Source: Proteles cristata cristata (taxonomy: Eukaryota > Chordata > Mammalia > Carnivora > Hyaenidae). Taken from it: 64,000 bases of DNA. The position numbers and the translations under genes were made by a program. Positions 23,481 through 35,468 of this stretch are shown here, in pieces (the first letter of the stretch is position 1; each line of letters starts with the position of its first letter). The DNA is taken from contig JAESUZ010005465.1 of the NCBI GenBank assembly GCA_017311185.1, positions 62,001 through 126,000 of the forward strand, in the 5' to 3' direction. The notes beneath the pieces are model-generated. The model saw only the letters and a list, made by a program, of their open reading frames with translations. It searched no databases and was not told where the DNA came from.

Positions 23481-23785
23481 TTTATTTTATTTTTATTTCT
23501 TTACTTTTATTTTTAAAATAAACTTAAAAAATTGTATCTTTCTTGATTTTTTCCCCCTATATACGTGGAGATTCAAACAGATGATATGAAAAAGAGAAAA
23601 GAATTTAACAGAGTTCTGCATAAGGAGGAAAGAGCTCTTTGGGAGAAGAAAGATGTGCTGGAGTCAAGGAATATTGGTTTGGCCTAAAACATGAGCCTTT
23701 CTGTATGAGGATATCAACATCAACAAAATAACAGAATCATGTAGATTTTATTCTACTGTGATTATTAGTAATGATAAAGTAATGA

Positions 23786-24329
23786 TGTTGTGCCCGATTC
23801 TCGAGTTCCCAGAGACCTCCAAGGAGCCAACACCGATGCAAATACAAAAGGGTCTTTATTACAAGCTCGAGCAGGGGCTCATCTGCCTACCGGTGTCATG
23901 GCAGCAAGATGAAGTGAAGAACAATAGGGAACAGGGTTTTTAAGGAGTAAGGGATGGGGGTGTTACAGTACATGTAACATCATCACATAAGCACCAATTA
24001 CAATTACAGCTTTGACCATTCAGTATCTGTGAGGTGTTCATTCCTTTTGGTGGGACCCAGTCATGACCTTTGAGAATCCTTTGAAAATGATCAATTATGA
24101 GGTGAGTTCAAAGGGCCCACGTGGGGTTCAGGCAAGTGGTGAGAAATTGGCTAGTTTGTATCTGCAGTTCCCAGCCTTGACTCAGACCATAGGAATGTTT
24201 CTTGATTAGCTGAACTGAGGGCTGTCCGAGGATGGCTTTAGCCTTAAACACTCTGAGACTGGGACTGGGGTTGGGGCTACGTGCAGCCCGAGGTTTCTTT
24301 TAATGGAGGACTTAATTTTTGGCTCTTCA
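23786..24329 (-). mobile_element. Solo LTR of an endogenous retrovirus (in unit B)
   Basis: On the plus strand it begins TGTTGTGCCCGATTCTCG and ends TTTGGCTCTTCA, so on the minus strand it is a TG...CA element of 544 bp. Its poly(A) signal AATAAA is at 23,860-23,855, followed by a U5-like GC-richer end. ATGA lies directly on each side (23,782-23,785 and 24,330-24,333), a 4-bp duplication typical of class I ERVs. No internal genes remain, as expected after LTR-LTR recombination. Confidence 0.6.
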
Positions 24330-24378
24330 ATGACGCCAACATTTTTGGGGGGGTTTCAGCTTCTAGCTTCTAGATATT

Positions 24379-24565
24379 CTTTTTTTAATTTATTTTTTAA
24401 AATTTACATCCAAGTTAGTTGTGATATAGTGCAAAATGATTTCAGGAGTAGATCCCTTAATGCCCCTTACCCATTTAGCCCATCCCCCCTCCCAAAACCC
24501 ATCCAGCAACCCTCTGTTTCTTCTCCATATTTCAGAGTCTCTTACAGACATTAGTTCTTATCCTG
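24379..24565 (-). mobile_element. LINE-1 3' end fragment
   Basis: TTTACATCCAAGTTAGTTGT to CAGAGTCTCTTACAGACATT is the reverse complement of the LINE-1 3' UTR. Confidence 0.7.
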
Positions 24566-25428
24566 ATAAGTTTTTTAAAAGTGTGGGTTGAAGAACTTTA
24601 GTTTCCACGACTCAACCAGAAATGAATCCAATGAAGGCCTGCAGGCATCATGGTTCCCTATTTACATTCTCTGAAACCGGGAAGTCCTTTTTAACTCTCT
24701 GGAGATCATTTCCTTTTAGTTCCAATTATTTACTAGCTATATTTTTCCTCTAATGTTTTGTAAAGAACTCCCCAGTTTTCCCATAGTGACCCATGCCTTT
24801 GCTGCTTGGGGTTTTATTTCCTTAGCTGGATGAGAAGCCCCCAGAGGGCAGGATTTAGGCCTTTGGTTTCTTGTCCAAGCCAGCCCCGGGCACTGTTTTT
24901 GTTCTTAGACAGCGACGTGGTGTCAGTGACTTCTCTCTGTTGTTCTGGGTGACCAAGAGGCTGTTTGTGGACTTTAGGAGGAAGCAAGTGCTCATGGCAG
25001 ATAGAGATTAAACCTGAAGGCTCCTGGAGATTGCCCAGAACAAGTGCTGGCACCTGGCAAAGACTGGAGTCACATTAGCACCTCATCAGTGGATGTGTCC
25101 TGGTCACGTTAGAGAAGGTCGAGTTCAGACAGGCATTGGGATGCTCGTGTGCAAGGGGAGTGGTGCCGGGACAGGGTGGGGCCCATGGTGGTGGACTAGG
25201 AATCTTTGGGGAAAGTGGCTTGAAGCACAAGACAGCCTCTGCTGTCAGGTGCTCTTTCGGATGGGAGAGAATTGATTGATCTAAGTTCTTCGAAACATGT
25301 TAGATGGGCTTGTGTAGTGGGTTAGGAATCAAAAGACATTAAAGGAACGGTGATATTCAGAGCAACCCTCTTGCCTAATGTTCTGTCTAAAAGAACATAA
25401 CCCCCTTCTTAGAAAATAAACCCTTTTT

Positions 25429-25660
25429 GGGGTGCCTGGGTGGCTCAGTCGGTTGAGCTGGACTTCGGCTCAGGTCACAATCTCACAGTTTGGGAGTTCG
25501 AGCCCCGTATCGGACTCTGTGCTAACACACAGAGCATGTTTTGGATCTGCTGTTCTTCCCCCTCTCTCTGTCCCTCCCCTGCTTATAATCTCTCTCTCTC
25601 TCTCTCTCTCTGTCTCAAATAAATAAACAGTAAAAAGAAAGAAAGAAAGAAAGAAAAGAA
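25429..25660 (+). repeat. SINEC with (AAAG)n tail
   Basis: GGGGTGCCTGGGTGGCTCAG head, a CT-rich run and a GAAA repeat tail (25,636-25,660). Confidence 0.9.
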
Positions 25661-26144
25661 ACTCTTCCCTCTCCATGATCCGTGTGACACACAGTCCTGA
25701 CATGAACACACCAAGACAGGGTATTTCAGAGCTTCTAGGGAAGGATCTGAACTCTCTTTGCAGGAAAATGCAGGACTTTCAACTTAGGCATCATTCTGCT
25801 GACAAAGACTAGATTCAGGACAGTGAAGTCTAAGAAAACAGTTCCTTCATTTTGTGAACGGGTACAGTTCCAATGCAGTGGACTGCCCAGTCTGAGTATC
25901 TGTGGAGCAATCTACCGTCTCACTGATCTGGCCTGATAGTCGTATTTTTGGCTCAATAGAGCTGCGGCAGAAGGGAAAGCTCCTCGAGATTCCTTGTTTC
26001 TATACAACATGTATAGAATGAGGCTTAGCCAATCCCCATCCAGATCTCCATCCCTCCCATTGTGCCCGAAGCTGTGACTTCATCACCCCCGATCACCTAG
26101 GAGGTGAGAAAGCCCGGGGCAGAGAATTCCGTGTCTTCTTTCAG

Positions 26145-26292
26145 ATCTCAATGGCGGAGGTTGAACCCGGGGCCAGTTTATTTCCAAATGGTGTTCCTTG
26201 GCTCTATGCCCTGTTTGCTATGCTTTTTGTATTTTTTCTCTTTGTCATATTCTCTCCCTTTATACTTGAGATAGACCAACACATAAAGAAAT
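26145..26292 (+). CDS. Transmembrane exon of unit B
   Basis: After TTCTTTCAG the frame through ATG at 26,151 encodes a short leader (MAEVEPGASLFPNGVP), a very hydrophobic helix (WLYALFAMLFVFFLFVIF) and a charged end (EIDQHIKK). It aligns with unit C at 35,469-35,605. The donor used in C (ATAAG|GTAATG) is ATAAAGAAATG here, without GT. The next possible donor, AAAT|GTGAGT, would shift the reading frame into a stop in the following exon. Either the ATG is a true start in a good +4 G context or the exon is internal; the sequence does not decide. I do not recognise the family; probably a dying copy. Confidence 0.4.
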
Positions 26293-26690
26293 GTGAGTGT
26301 ATTTCCCCTCGGTTAGGGCACAGTGGAGCTGTATGAGAGAATATGTGTGTGTGTGGAGTGAGGATAAGGTACACATTATAAGGCGAGAGACAGGGAACCA
26401 GTGTTTGCTCTTCTCTGATCTTCAAGGTCTTAATGAGCCAGGGCTAAAGGTCTTGGAAGTCATAATCGTGTAGAAGGATCCTGGCCAGTCCCTAGGCCAG
26501 GACTGGACTAGGAAACCCATTTGTGGCACATTTGTAGAGCATGAAGAAGTATCTAGGGCCCTGCCCAAGTTATTATAAGGTCCAGGCATACATTCCTAGG
26601 AAACTCTGTGTCGTCTGGGGATGGAGGGAGGAATTTTCAGATGACGGTCTCTGACCCACATCACTTCGTCTTAGTCTTGCTTAGATGCAG

Positions 26691-26761
26691 GTATTCTCTG
26701 CATAACGCTGTGCATAAGAATAAAAGAAATGAGATAAAAATGGACCATCTGGGAAGGCCAG
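26691..26761 (+). CDS. Second exon of unit B
   Basis: Acceptor TTAGATGCAG and donor CCAG|GTGAGT. Open in the frame YSLHNAVHKNKRNEIKMD with one base before the first codon, matching unit C's exon (36,208-36,281) almost residue for residue in part. It needs an upstream exon ending with two bases, which unit C supplies but unit B no longer does. Confidence 0.38.
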
Positions 26762-26982
26762 GTGAGTAGTCTTTGCCCTTCACCTCTGGGTTCATTGGGT
26801 CATGAGCTGTCATCTCTAGTAACTTCCACGGTCACTGGGCTAGATGGCTAAGAACTCCACACCCACATCTAGCCTCCATGAGACAGGCCCTTCACACTCT
26901 GTGTAGCCTATGAATTCTGAGTCTTCTCTCCAGGGAGTAGAGTTTTCAAGCAGAAGTTTGGTTCTGAGCCCTCATTAACTTC

Positions 26983-28480
26983 ATGCCGGAGTCCAGCTCC
27001 AGCCTGTCCAGGGGTCTCTGAAGGATGGATGGTGTCGGCGAGAAGAATGAGAGAGCTCCGCGATTCTTTCTAATCACCTGGCAGGCATCTCTGCCCTGTC
27101 GGTTTTGGTGTCCTTATTTATAGGTCAAGCGACAACATGACATCAGAAGACAGAATTTTTACAGTGGTTAATTTTTTGTGATAAGATACTTTGATCAGTG
27201 GAAAGTGTACAGAAACAAGTTTTATAGAAGTATCCCACCCCATTTATTCTTGACGTCAGTCCCCCAATTAAGATAGTAACAAACTTATCTTATTTTGCAT
27301 GGTTAGGCCTTTTGACGATTTTTATGACTTTGTTTCCAATTAACAGGCTACAAGCGAGCCATGTACTTACAATGAGGTTGAGTAAATCTTATTAGGCTTG
27401 TTAATAAGTTGTTTGAGTAAGCCTTTTCTTTGATGCTGAATGTGCAAGCATCATGGGGACCATAAATGTGTCAGCCTTTGTATTTGGGTTTATGTTTTAG
27501 CTACTCTTATCCATCCTCATCCCAGCTGCCAGTGTAAGGGAGGGTATTTGTGGAATGTAGGCCTTGAGGAAGGGACTGCTATACATCACCAATTAGCAAA
27601 GGTATATGTAGTAACTTATGTTCTGCCCTTATCTGTACCTTAACTCTAAATTAGACTCTTTGTCTCTGGGCCAAACTTAATTGTCCAGTTATATTCCTTA
27701 TGGCACCAGAGAGCCAACAGTACCTTAAAGAGTTTAGCTCATTTCTAATACATAGGATAGCCTCTTTGAGTGCATTTACCTTTGTGTCTAGTTTTTTTTT
27801 TTTTTCTGTCTATGATTTTTTGAATAGCTAGGGAATGAAAAACATTTTTGGTTAGTTGATTTACATGTTGAGCTGTATGAGCCTCTTGGACTAATGCAAC
27901 AGTAGAAACAGAATTGTACACGTAAAGGTCAGTCTTTTATGAGTAAGGGTCATCAGCCTGTTCATAGCTCAAGGGAAAGTATGGAGGGAAACAGGACCTG
28001 CCGGAGACACAATGTTTGTTCTCACAACATCAAAAGAAGAAGAAAACATCTTAACATTAGCCATGGAGCCTATAGTTCCTATAACGTCATCCATGCCCAG
28101 GAATAGTATATCAGTCTGTACCAAAGTTATTATTTTATTAATGTAAACCTGAAGGCAATAGCTGGCCTTTTTGTGTCATTGATTACTCAGTCCTAACCAC
28201 TATTTCCAGATTACTAAGGATCAATGTTTTTCCAAGCTACAACAAGTTCCTTCACAAGGTGCAATCATCATACCAGGGCCATAATAAGGGGACAAGTCAC
28301 TATCAATACCAATAGACAAGGTGCCTTGGGGGTCGGTGCTCAAGCAGAAACAATTAAGTGGGGGTAGATATCGGTCATCATCTGACGGCAGGAGACCTGG
28401 CAAACCTGCCTTAACCTCACAAGGAGGATTCTCAGCTGGTGAGTTCAGAATGGCTCCCAATAATTTCAGAATCTAGGGTG
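26983..28480 (-). mobile_element. ERV-derived insertion in unit B (LTR plus internal remnant)
   Basis: This 1.5-kb block interrupts the B/C match: unit C passes from CTCTCATTAATG straight to GTGAGTGGAAATG, while unit B has the block between CCTCATTAACTTCA and ATAGGTGGAAAAG. It opens with TGCCGGAGTCCAGCTCCAGC, the reverse of a common betaretrovirus-like LTR end. A 79-codon minus-strand frame lies at 28,221-28,460 in what looks like degraded envelope-region sequence. No clean right-hand LTR edge or duplication was found. Broken and non-functional. Confidence 0.4.
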
Positions 28481-28575
28481 TTCTATAGGTGGAAAAGTTT
28501 CTCTTGACCCATCTATACTTGTGATGTCCCTCCTGATAGCTCCAGTGATGAAGCTACCATTAAATTAGGTGACTC

Positions 28576-28785
28576 GGGGCACCTGGGTGGCTCAGTTGGT
28601 TAAGTAAGTGACTGACTTCGGCTCCGGTCATGATCTCACAGCTTGTGAGTTCGAGCCCCGTGTCGGGCTCTATGCTGACAGCTTGGAGCCTAGAGCCTGC
28701 TTCAGATTCTGCATCTTCTCTCTCTGTCCCTCCTCTGCTCACACTCAGTCTTTCTCTCAAAAATATATAAACATTTAAAAAACAA
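28576..28785 (+). repeat. SINEC (private to unit B)
   Basis: GGCACCTGGGTGGCTCAGTT head, A-rich tail. The matching position in unit C lacks it. Confidence 0.9.
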
Positions 28786-29599
28786 AGTAGATGACTCTTG
28801 TCCAGGCACCTGTCATAAAATTGCCTTTGTGATGGGATAAGTGTGGAAGGAGCTTGTAGGACTAGATCATCATACAAATAGCCCCAGGAGACTGAAGGTC
28901 CACTGTTCAGGGGAACGTTGTGACCCCCGGTGACCATCATCCCTGAACGTTCTATACTTGCCTCTCTAGGTAAGTTCAACCCTACCTTTCTTTGTGCTTT
29001 TCTGTGACTCCCTTGTGACATCACAGGGAGATAACACACCAGATTCTTGTGTTTTTGGTCCTTGAACTTAGACATCGCTGAGTTCTTCGTGTCCCCTGTA
29101 TCACCCCCTCAATATGAATGTTACATGTTAAACTTTTGTTTTCTCTCTGTTATGGAAGGTGAAAGTCGTGGGCTATTTGGTGAGGATTGACTTTTTGTAG
29201 CTCATTGGACAGCTCCCATTATATAATTGTTATAACAATATAACTATTATATCACAGTAACATTATATAGCTTTATTATTATAAAGGGTGGGGTTACAAG
29301 CATAGGTAGAATCAGGACAAAGTCACAAGAAAAGGCTGGCCCTTGAGGAACAAACGCTTTAGAGCTTGAAACATTTCTTATATATCCATCTTGGGAAACC
29401 ATCATCTCTTGTGACAAGTATTTCCCAAACTATGGGTTAAGAGTCATATATTCCCGTCCTGACAGGATTTTGATGAGTGTTTAATGATGTACAGAAATTT
29501 TTATGATCGGCCTCTCCTTCATTGTGTCTGCTGTCCCAGATGGGTGCCACTATTCTGCTGGGTCACAGTTATAATCAAATGATTTTCTTCCTGTTGCAG

Positions 29600-29733
29600 G
29601 CTGTCCTCTGGAGTCACCGAAGAGAGAAGTTCTGGGAAGGAAGGACGATGGGACGGGGAAAGATCCCTCCCTCTTTGTGAGGGTAGCCAGGGACTCTGAG
29701 GCTGACATGTGCTCCTCTGGGCCATCAGTTTGA
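29600..29733 (+). CDS. Final coding exon of unit B
   Basis: After TTCCTGTTGCAG the frame is open in phase 1 for 43 codons to TGA at 29,731-29,733. The peptide is mixed-charge and hydrophilic (for example GRKDDGTGKDPSLFV) and ends CSSGPSV. It lines up with unit C (42 codons), the stop being in the same place within CATCAGTTTGA / CATCAGTGTGA. Indels between B and C leave the frame intact, though many amino acids differ. Confidence 0.45.
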
Positions 29734-29843
29734 GAGCGGCTGAGCTTGTAAAGAATCACCTGTGACATCGTATCCCAGATGTGAGAGGGCTTCTGAGACC
29801 CTCAGTATGTATGTTTATACTGAAAAAAAAAAAAAAGAGATAT

Positions 29844-29849
29844 AATAAA
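29844..29849 (+). terminator. Poly(A) signal of unit B
   Basis: AATAAA follows an A-run, 110 nt after the stop at 29,733, matching units A and C. Confidence 0.45.
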
Positions 29850-30422
29850 TATTTTGAGGTTCTCAGAGAAGTTCTATATTACCAGGAATTCTTTTGTCAA
29901 ACTTCCACTCAGTTGCTTATAGTCAATCCAAATCTCAAATCTCCCACTTTCGGGTGAAATTCTAGGTGAATGACTTATGCTATCGTCTTCTCCTAAACAA
30001 CATGGAGAGTCATTCTTTCAGGGGAAGAAGAGCTCATGGTTCCTATTAGACGAAGCAAACACTTAACCCAGGACCGCAGCTGAGTCCTCCTTCCACCCAA
30101 GATGATCACACAGCTAATTCTTTGGAATGCTCTAAAACGTTCTGTCCAGACTGTTTTCTTGTATAAGGGCCATGCTCCTTCCACACCCTCCCGTAGGATA
30201 TAGTTTCGTGAAGACAGATGCATAGGGAAGGGATTGGGATAGATTCCCTCTTTTTACCCAGAGCTTCATGCCCCTCCCCACAATGCTGCTGCTTTAGTAT
30301 CAGGTGAAGCCACCTTCACGTAAGTTCCTCCACATCATCCTTTCTCAACATTACCTACCACGTATCTCTACTTATCAGCTCTTTCTCTCAGTTCTCCTCT
30401 TTTAACCAAGTGCAATATTTTT

Positions 30423-30522
30423 TTAAAAGATAGACTTAAATCCAAGTATATTATTACATTAAAAGTAAACAGATGACATATTCCAGTTATTATGCAGAAT
30501 TTATCAGGCTAGATACATAATG
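30423..30522 (-). mobile_element. 100-bp retro-inserted fragment with 15-bp duplication
   Basis: AAGTGCAATATTTTT occurs at 30,408-30,422 and 30,523-30,537. The insert starts with a T-run (a poly(A) tail on the minus strand). Unit C near 39,705 shows the uninterrupted site. The source of the fragment is not recognised. Confidence 0.6.
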
Positions 30523-30599
30523 AAGTGCAATATTTTTGTCATGATGGGTCCTTAAAGCATCTGTGTAGAAGCCTATAGTTGGAGAGGTATATAAGGGAC

Positions 30600-30668
30600 T
30601 GTGGAAAAAGAGAGAAGGAAGGGGGGTGGGGAGAAGGAAGGGAGAAGGGGAGGGAGGGGAAAAAGAGG
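30600..30668 (+). repeat. Purine (GGAA/GGGA) tract
   Basis: Nearly pure G/A for about 65 nt. Confidence 0.8.
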
Positions 30669-30935
30669 GCTGTGCTACCTAGGTTGGAAATTCAGAATAA
30701 GTTGTTTTGAGATGAAAGAGACTCAGCAGAGATGCTAAAGAAAGGTCTGGCACTACTTGTGAGAACAGTTATGTGAGAGATTCCTGCATTGCATTCAATG
30801 TGAAAATTGTCTGGAAAAACCTTCATTGTATAATTACAATGCCATTTGATAAAGAATAGTTAGATTTCAATTCACTTTGATGTTCATAAAACTGAACAGT
30901 TGCCTATTAAGGTGCTATTCAAAATGGCCATGGAA

Positions 30936-30938
<3 letters not shown>

Positions 30939-30978
<40 letters not shown>
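30939..30978 (+). repeat. (TG)20 microsatellite
   Basis: Uninterrupted TG dinucleotides; the several open frames here are artefacts of it. Confidence 0.97.
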
Positions 30979-30979
<1 letters not shown>

Positions 30980-31159
30980 ATTTGTTTCTTTGTGTGGACT
31001 GCTGTCTCTCGGTATGGTTGTGTATCTTTTTTCTTCAAAAATATTCTTGCAATTTCTGGGAGCACTTTTATTTTTTCCATTTTCCACTTTATTGTTCTCT
31101 TTTTATATGTTAGTTATTAGATTTTATTGATTCTTCTTTTTAATGTCGACTGTTTAAAA

Positions 31160-31350
31160 AAATTTTTTTTAACATTTGTTTTTGAGAGAGAGAGAGCAGG
31201 GGAGGGGCAGAGACAGTGTGAGACAGAGGATCCAAAGCTGGCTCTGTGCTCACAGCAGAGAGCCCGAAGTGGGTCTCAAACTGACCAACGGTGAGATCGT
31301 GACCTGCGCTGAAGTCAGGTGGTTAACCATCTGAGTCATCCGGGCGCCCC
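31160..31350 (-). repeat. SINEC
   Basis: T-rich start to GAGTCATCCGGGCGCCCC. Confidence 0.88.
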
Positions 31351-31379
31351 TAAAAAGTTTTAAATAATTTTTTTACCTT

Positions 31380-32630
31380 CATCTCTGGGTTTCTGCATGT
31401 CTTTCTTATTTCAGTTTCCTAAATTTCTGATTATTTCCTACTCAGTGTAATTTCTTTTACTTTCTCTTTTTTTCCTGTCTCCAACCCAACACATTTCTTG
31501 CAAATGTTTCATTCTTCATGTTCCGCTACTTTGACAACTCAAAGGCCCGATTGCCCTGCGCCCCCAAAATGTAATCCTTCTCCAGGTGAAGTGAATTTGA
31601 GGAGCCCCCGGGCTCTAAAATTAGATATCAAACAGCCCTCTAGGTATTTCAAGCAGGAAGTGGTTTACTATGAGAAATTATATATTTACAAAATTCCTCA
31701 TCACGAAGTTTCAAAAACCTCAGGAAACCACTGCTAAAGGTCACCGTGTTGCAAAATCAAGGCTGGCAAATTCCAGGGCGAGTGCAAAGTCCTCTACAAG
31801 ACAAAATCTCCCGTAAACTGGCAAGCCCAGCACCGTGGAACTTAAACCAGATTCCACCCAGACAAGCTTGGGGAAAATGTAGTTCTTCGTCTTCCAGCCC
31901 CTGCTGCTGAGGGAGAGCCTACGAGCGGGGAGGGATGGGGAAGAATTGGTAAGAGGCAATCAGCTCAGTTGCCCAGTCGGTGCAAAGGGGAGCTCTCTGC
32001 TCATCTTCCAGAGAATCCTAGTGATTACATGCTCTGTACTGCTCTAGGAGCTCAATAACTCTCTGGTTACTTCATTTTCTGTTCTTCTCAGGGATTCTTC
32101 AAGGTGCTGGGTCAGGAGGCTTCAAATGCTCCAGCTGAAATCTCATCCTTTTGAAATCCATGCCAGTATGGAAACTGTCTTCTTTCTCACCTTTCTAAAA
32201 GCACCTTACAATCCCAATAGCTTTCCATTTCTTTCCCCCAAATCTTGGCTATTTAAACTTTTATATCTTCATGTGAGACATGAAGGTTCTAGTCTTAACA
32301 TCCTTCCCAGAAAACGATTGCTCTTCCAAAATGCTCCCTGAGTGGTGGGAAGCCTGATGTGTTTATTAACAAATATACATCGTGACCCAACCTCTGGGAC
32401 TTAAACTGAGATGTAAGATGACCTAATAGTTTTCTTCCTGAACAAAGGCGGTTGCTGCCCTTATATTTGTGTAAACAAAGAGTTCATCATGGTTGACTTC
32501 CAGAGTCAAAGCAGTCATCTCTTAAGCTAAGGACTCCATGGAGTAACACTTCCAGAAAGCTGTTCACTCCTCAATGACCACTGTCTTGATAAAATAATGC
32601 TAAATATCAAATTAAAAAGCTCCATTGAAC
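31380..32630. other. No gene recognised between units B and C
   Basis: Mostly unique sequence. Frames at 31,498-31,737 and 31,741-31,959 have no splice context or known motif. Confidence 0.35.
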
Positions 32631-32648
32631 TATTATTACTGCCTTTCT

Positions 32649-33113
32649 TTTTTTTTTTTTTTTTTTACAAATAGTTTATTGTCAAATTAGTTTCCACATA
32701 ACACTCAGTGCTCATCCCCACAAGTGTCCTCCTCCATGCCCATCCCCTCTCCCCCCCACATCCATCAGTCCTCAGTTTTTGTCAGCATTCAAGAGTCTCT
32801 CATGGTTTGCCTCTCTCCCTTTCCCCCACCATTTCCCCCCTTCTTCTCCCCCTTGTTCCTCTGTCAAGTTCCTCCTAATCCTCCTATACGTGCAAACATA
32901 TGATATTTGTCCTTCTCTGCCTGACTTATTTCGCTCAGCATAACACCCTCAAGGTCCATCCATGTTGCTACACATGGCCAGATTTCATTGTTTCTCATTG
33001 CCATGTAGTATTTCCTGGTATAGATAAACCACATCTTCTTGATCCATTCATCTGTTAATGGACACTTAGGCTTTTTCCATGTTTTAGCTATTGTGGAGAG
33101 TGCTGCTATGAAC
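32649..33113 (-). mobile_element. LINE-1 3' end, 465 bp, with 16-bp duplication
   Basis: A long T-run then TTTATTGTCAAATTAG to GTGCTGCTATGAAC. TTATTACTGCCTTTCT flanks it at 32,633-32,648 and 33,114-33,129. Confidence 0.92.
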
Positions 33114-33244
33114 TTATTACTGCCTTTCTATATAATCTTTATATACCTTTAAATGTCGATAACCCCACATTTTTCTCCATTCACTATTTACATTAGTATC
33201 TTAGGTCATTAAATTAATCTTAAAGTTTTAAGTATTGTTTAAAA

Positions 33245-33463
33245 AAATTTTTTAAGTTTATTTATTTATGTTTTTTGAGAGAGAAAGACAGAGTGCAAGC
33301 TGGGGTGGAGGGGGAGCACAAAGAGAGGGAGAAAGAATTGAAGCAGGGTCCAGGTTCTGAGCTGTCAGCACAGAGCCCAACATAAGGCCTGAACTCGGGA
33401 TCTATGAGATCATGACATGAGCTGAAGTCGGATGCTTAACCGACTGAGCCACCCAGGCGCCCC
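33245..33463 (-). repeat. SINEC (private to unit C)
   Basis: Full-length minus copy ending GAGCCACCCAGGCGCCCC. Confidence 0.9.
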
Positions 33464-34016
33464 TCAGGCATTGTTTTTAAATGGAAAGGCAAATATTTGC
33501 TTTTTAAATATCTCACTCATGATTATAGAATGTTGTTTTTTCCAATGTTTGTTTATATGCGGGGACACAGACTTTATCTGAAAAAGAATGAAAAGTATTG
33601 AGGAGTTCTGCATAAGGAGGAAAGGCATTTTGGGTGGAGAAAATGCTGGAGTCACTGATTATCCTTAAACCTAAAACACCTGCCTGTAGCAGTTGTGGTT
33701 ACTGTGTGGAACGCATTCACAATGAAACAAAACAAAACAAAGCAGATATGGTTCTTCTGGTAGTTATTAGTTACACTAAGTAGTATCAACAATTGCTTTT
33801 TAATTCAGCTTTTAACCATTGATTTTTATCTTCATACATCTTTTAAAAATATAGGTTAAGAAACGCTCAGTTCCTGAGAGCGTTCTCAAAACGAAGTTAA
33901 TAAAGGCAGGCAAGCAGCGTATGTCTCTGTTTCCATCCCCTGTAACCAGGGGACTCACTTTGACTCAAAGGAGATAATTTCTATTTATTTATTTATTTAA
34001 TATAATTTCCTCTTAA

Positions 34017-34230
34017 AAATTTTTTTAACATTTATTTATTATTGAGAAGCCGAGAGAGACAGAGCATGAGCAGGAGAGGGGCAGAGAGAAGGGAAGACAC
34101 AGAATCCAAAACAGGCTCCAGGCTCTGAGCCGTCAGCACAGAGCCTGACGAGGGGTGGGACTTGAACCCACAAACTGCGAGATCATGACCTGAGCTGAAG
34201 TCGGGCCAACTGAGCCGCCCAGGCGCCCCA
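34017..34230 (-). repeat. Young SINEC with perfect 19-bp duplication
   Basis: TAATATAATTTCCTCTTAA is identical at 33,998-34,016 and 34,231-34,249. Confidence 0.93.
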
Positions 34231-34780
34231 TAATATAATTTCCTCTTAACGTGCACTGGTTATGTTACAGAAGGTCGAGTTCAGACAGGGATTGGGATGC
34301 TCGTGGGAGGGGAAGGGGGCCCGTGGCGGTGGGCTGGGAATCTCTGGGGAAAGTGGCTTGAAGCACAAGACAACCTCTGCTGTCAGGTGCTCTTTCCAAT
34401 GGGGGCGAATCGATTGATCTAAGTTCTTCGAAACATGTTAGATGGGTTTGTGTAATAAGTGAAAACTTAGGCGATACTGCTCCAGAAAGTTCCATCTGTG
34501 AGCAAGGTCGTTTTCATGTATCAGGTAATGCCGAGGCCGGATCCCTTGGCTCTCTCCCCAGGGTCTCCAGAGCTGCCGCCAAGAACCAAGGAGCACATCC
34601 TGGTGCGATTCAGAGCAGTGCCTCTGCCCAATATAATTCTGTTCCATTTAGAAGACAACTTACAATTTTCTCAGAAAATAAACCATTCCCTCTCCTGATG
34701 CCAGTCACCAGGGGGGAGGGGGGGCGTTCTGCAGTCAACGGGACACACATTCCTGACATGAGTAAGAACACGGAGACAGG

Positions 34781-35005
34781 TGGCGCCTGGGGGCTCAGTC
34801 AGTCGAGCGTCCAGCTTCGTCTCAGGTCATGATCTCACGGCTCGTGGGTTCAAGCCCCTCGTCGGGCTCTGTGCTGACAGCTCAGAGCCTGGAGCCTGTT
34901 CCGGATTCTGTGTCTCCCTCTCTCTCTCACCCTCCCCTGGTCACACTGTCTCTCTCTCCTTCTCTTAGAAATAAATAATAAATAAAACATTAAAAAAAAA
35001 AAAAA
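34781..35005 (+). repeat. SINEC
   Basis: GGCGCCTGGGGGCTCAGTC head. Flanks AAGAACACGGAGACAGG / AAGAACATGGAGACAGG differ at one base. Confidence 0.92.
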
Positions 35006-35468
35006 AAGAACATGGAGACAGGGAGTTCTGGAGCTTCTAGGCAAATATATGGATTTTCTGTTCAGGAACATTTGACCTTTCTTCTCCCACCAACTCAGAT
35101 GTCTTTTACTCTAGATAAAGCCGGGACCTCAGGGTCTCTATGGCAGCACAGGGGTCTGAACAAACGGGCCACCCCCTTTGAATGTAGATATGATTGTAAT
35201 GTGGGGACACGCCCAATCTGAGCATTTGTGCAGGAGTGTTCAATTTTCTTCGCTGTGGTTAGACATTTCAGTGTTTGGGGGGCCACTGAGGCTCTTGGAG
35301 AAGTGAACCTATCTGATTTTCCTCCATGTTTGTTTTTTGAAAGGCTTGGCCAATCCCCATGGAGATATTCATTACTTCCATTGTTTCTCAAACTGTGACT
35401 TCATCACCCTGTCACTTAGGAGGTGACAGAGCTGGGACAGAGATACCTTTATCCGTATCCACATCTTC

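Larger units (their letters stand above)
23540..30570 (+). repeat. Unit B of the tandem module
   Basis: Matches unit C along its length in the same order: AGTTCTGCATAAGGAGGAAA (23,611 / 33,604), GGTCGAGTTCAGACAG (25,118 / 34,274), AAGTGGCTTGAAGCACAAGA (25,215 / 34,351), AAGTTCTTCGAAACATGTTA (25,283 / 34,421), the membrane exon, CTGGGAAGGCCAGGTGAGTA (26,750 / 36,270), the final exon (29,600 / 38,711) and a 3' flank to about 30.57 / 39.76 kb. The offset shifts from about 10.0 to 9.1 kb because each copy has gained private insertions: a solo LTR, an ERV-like block and a SINE at 28,576 in B; SINEs at 33,245, 34,017 and 35,910 in C. Confidence 0.85.

Noticed and set aside
30877..31113. Several overlapping Cys-Val repeat frames
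   Set aside because: Translations of a (TG)20 microsatellite.
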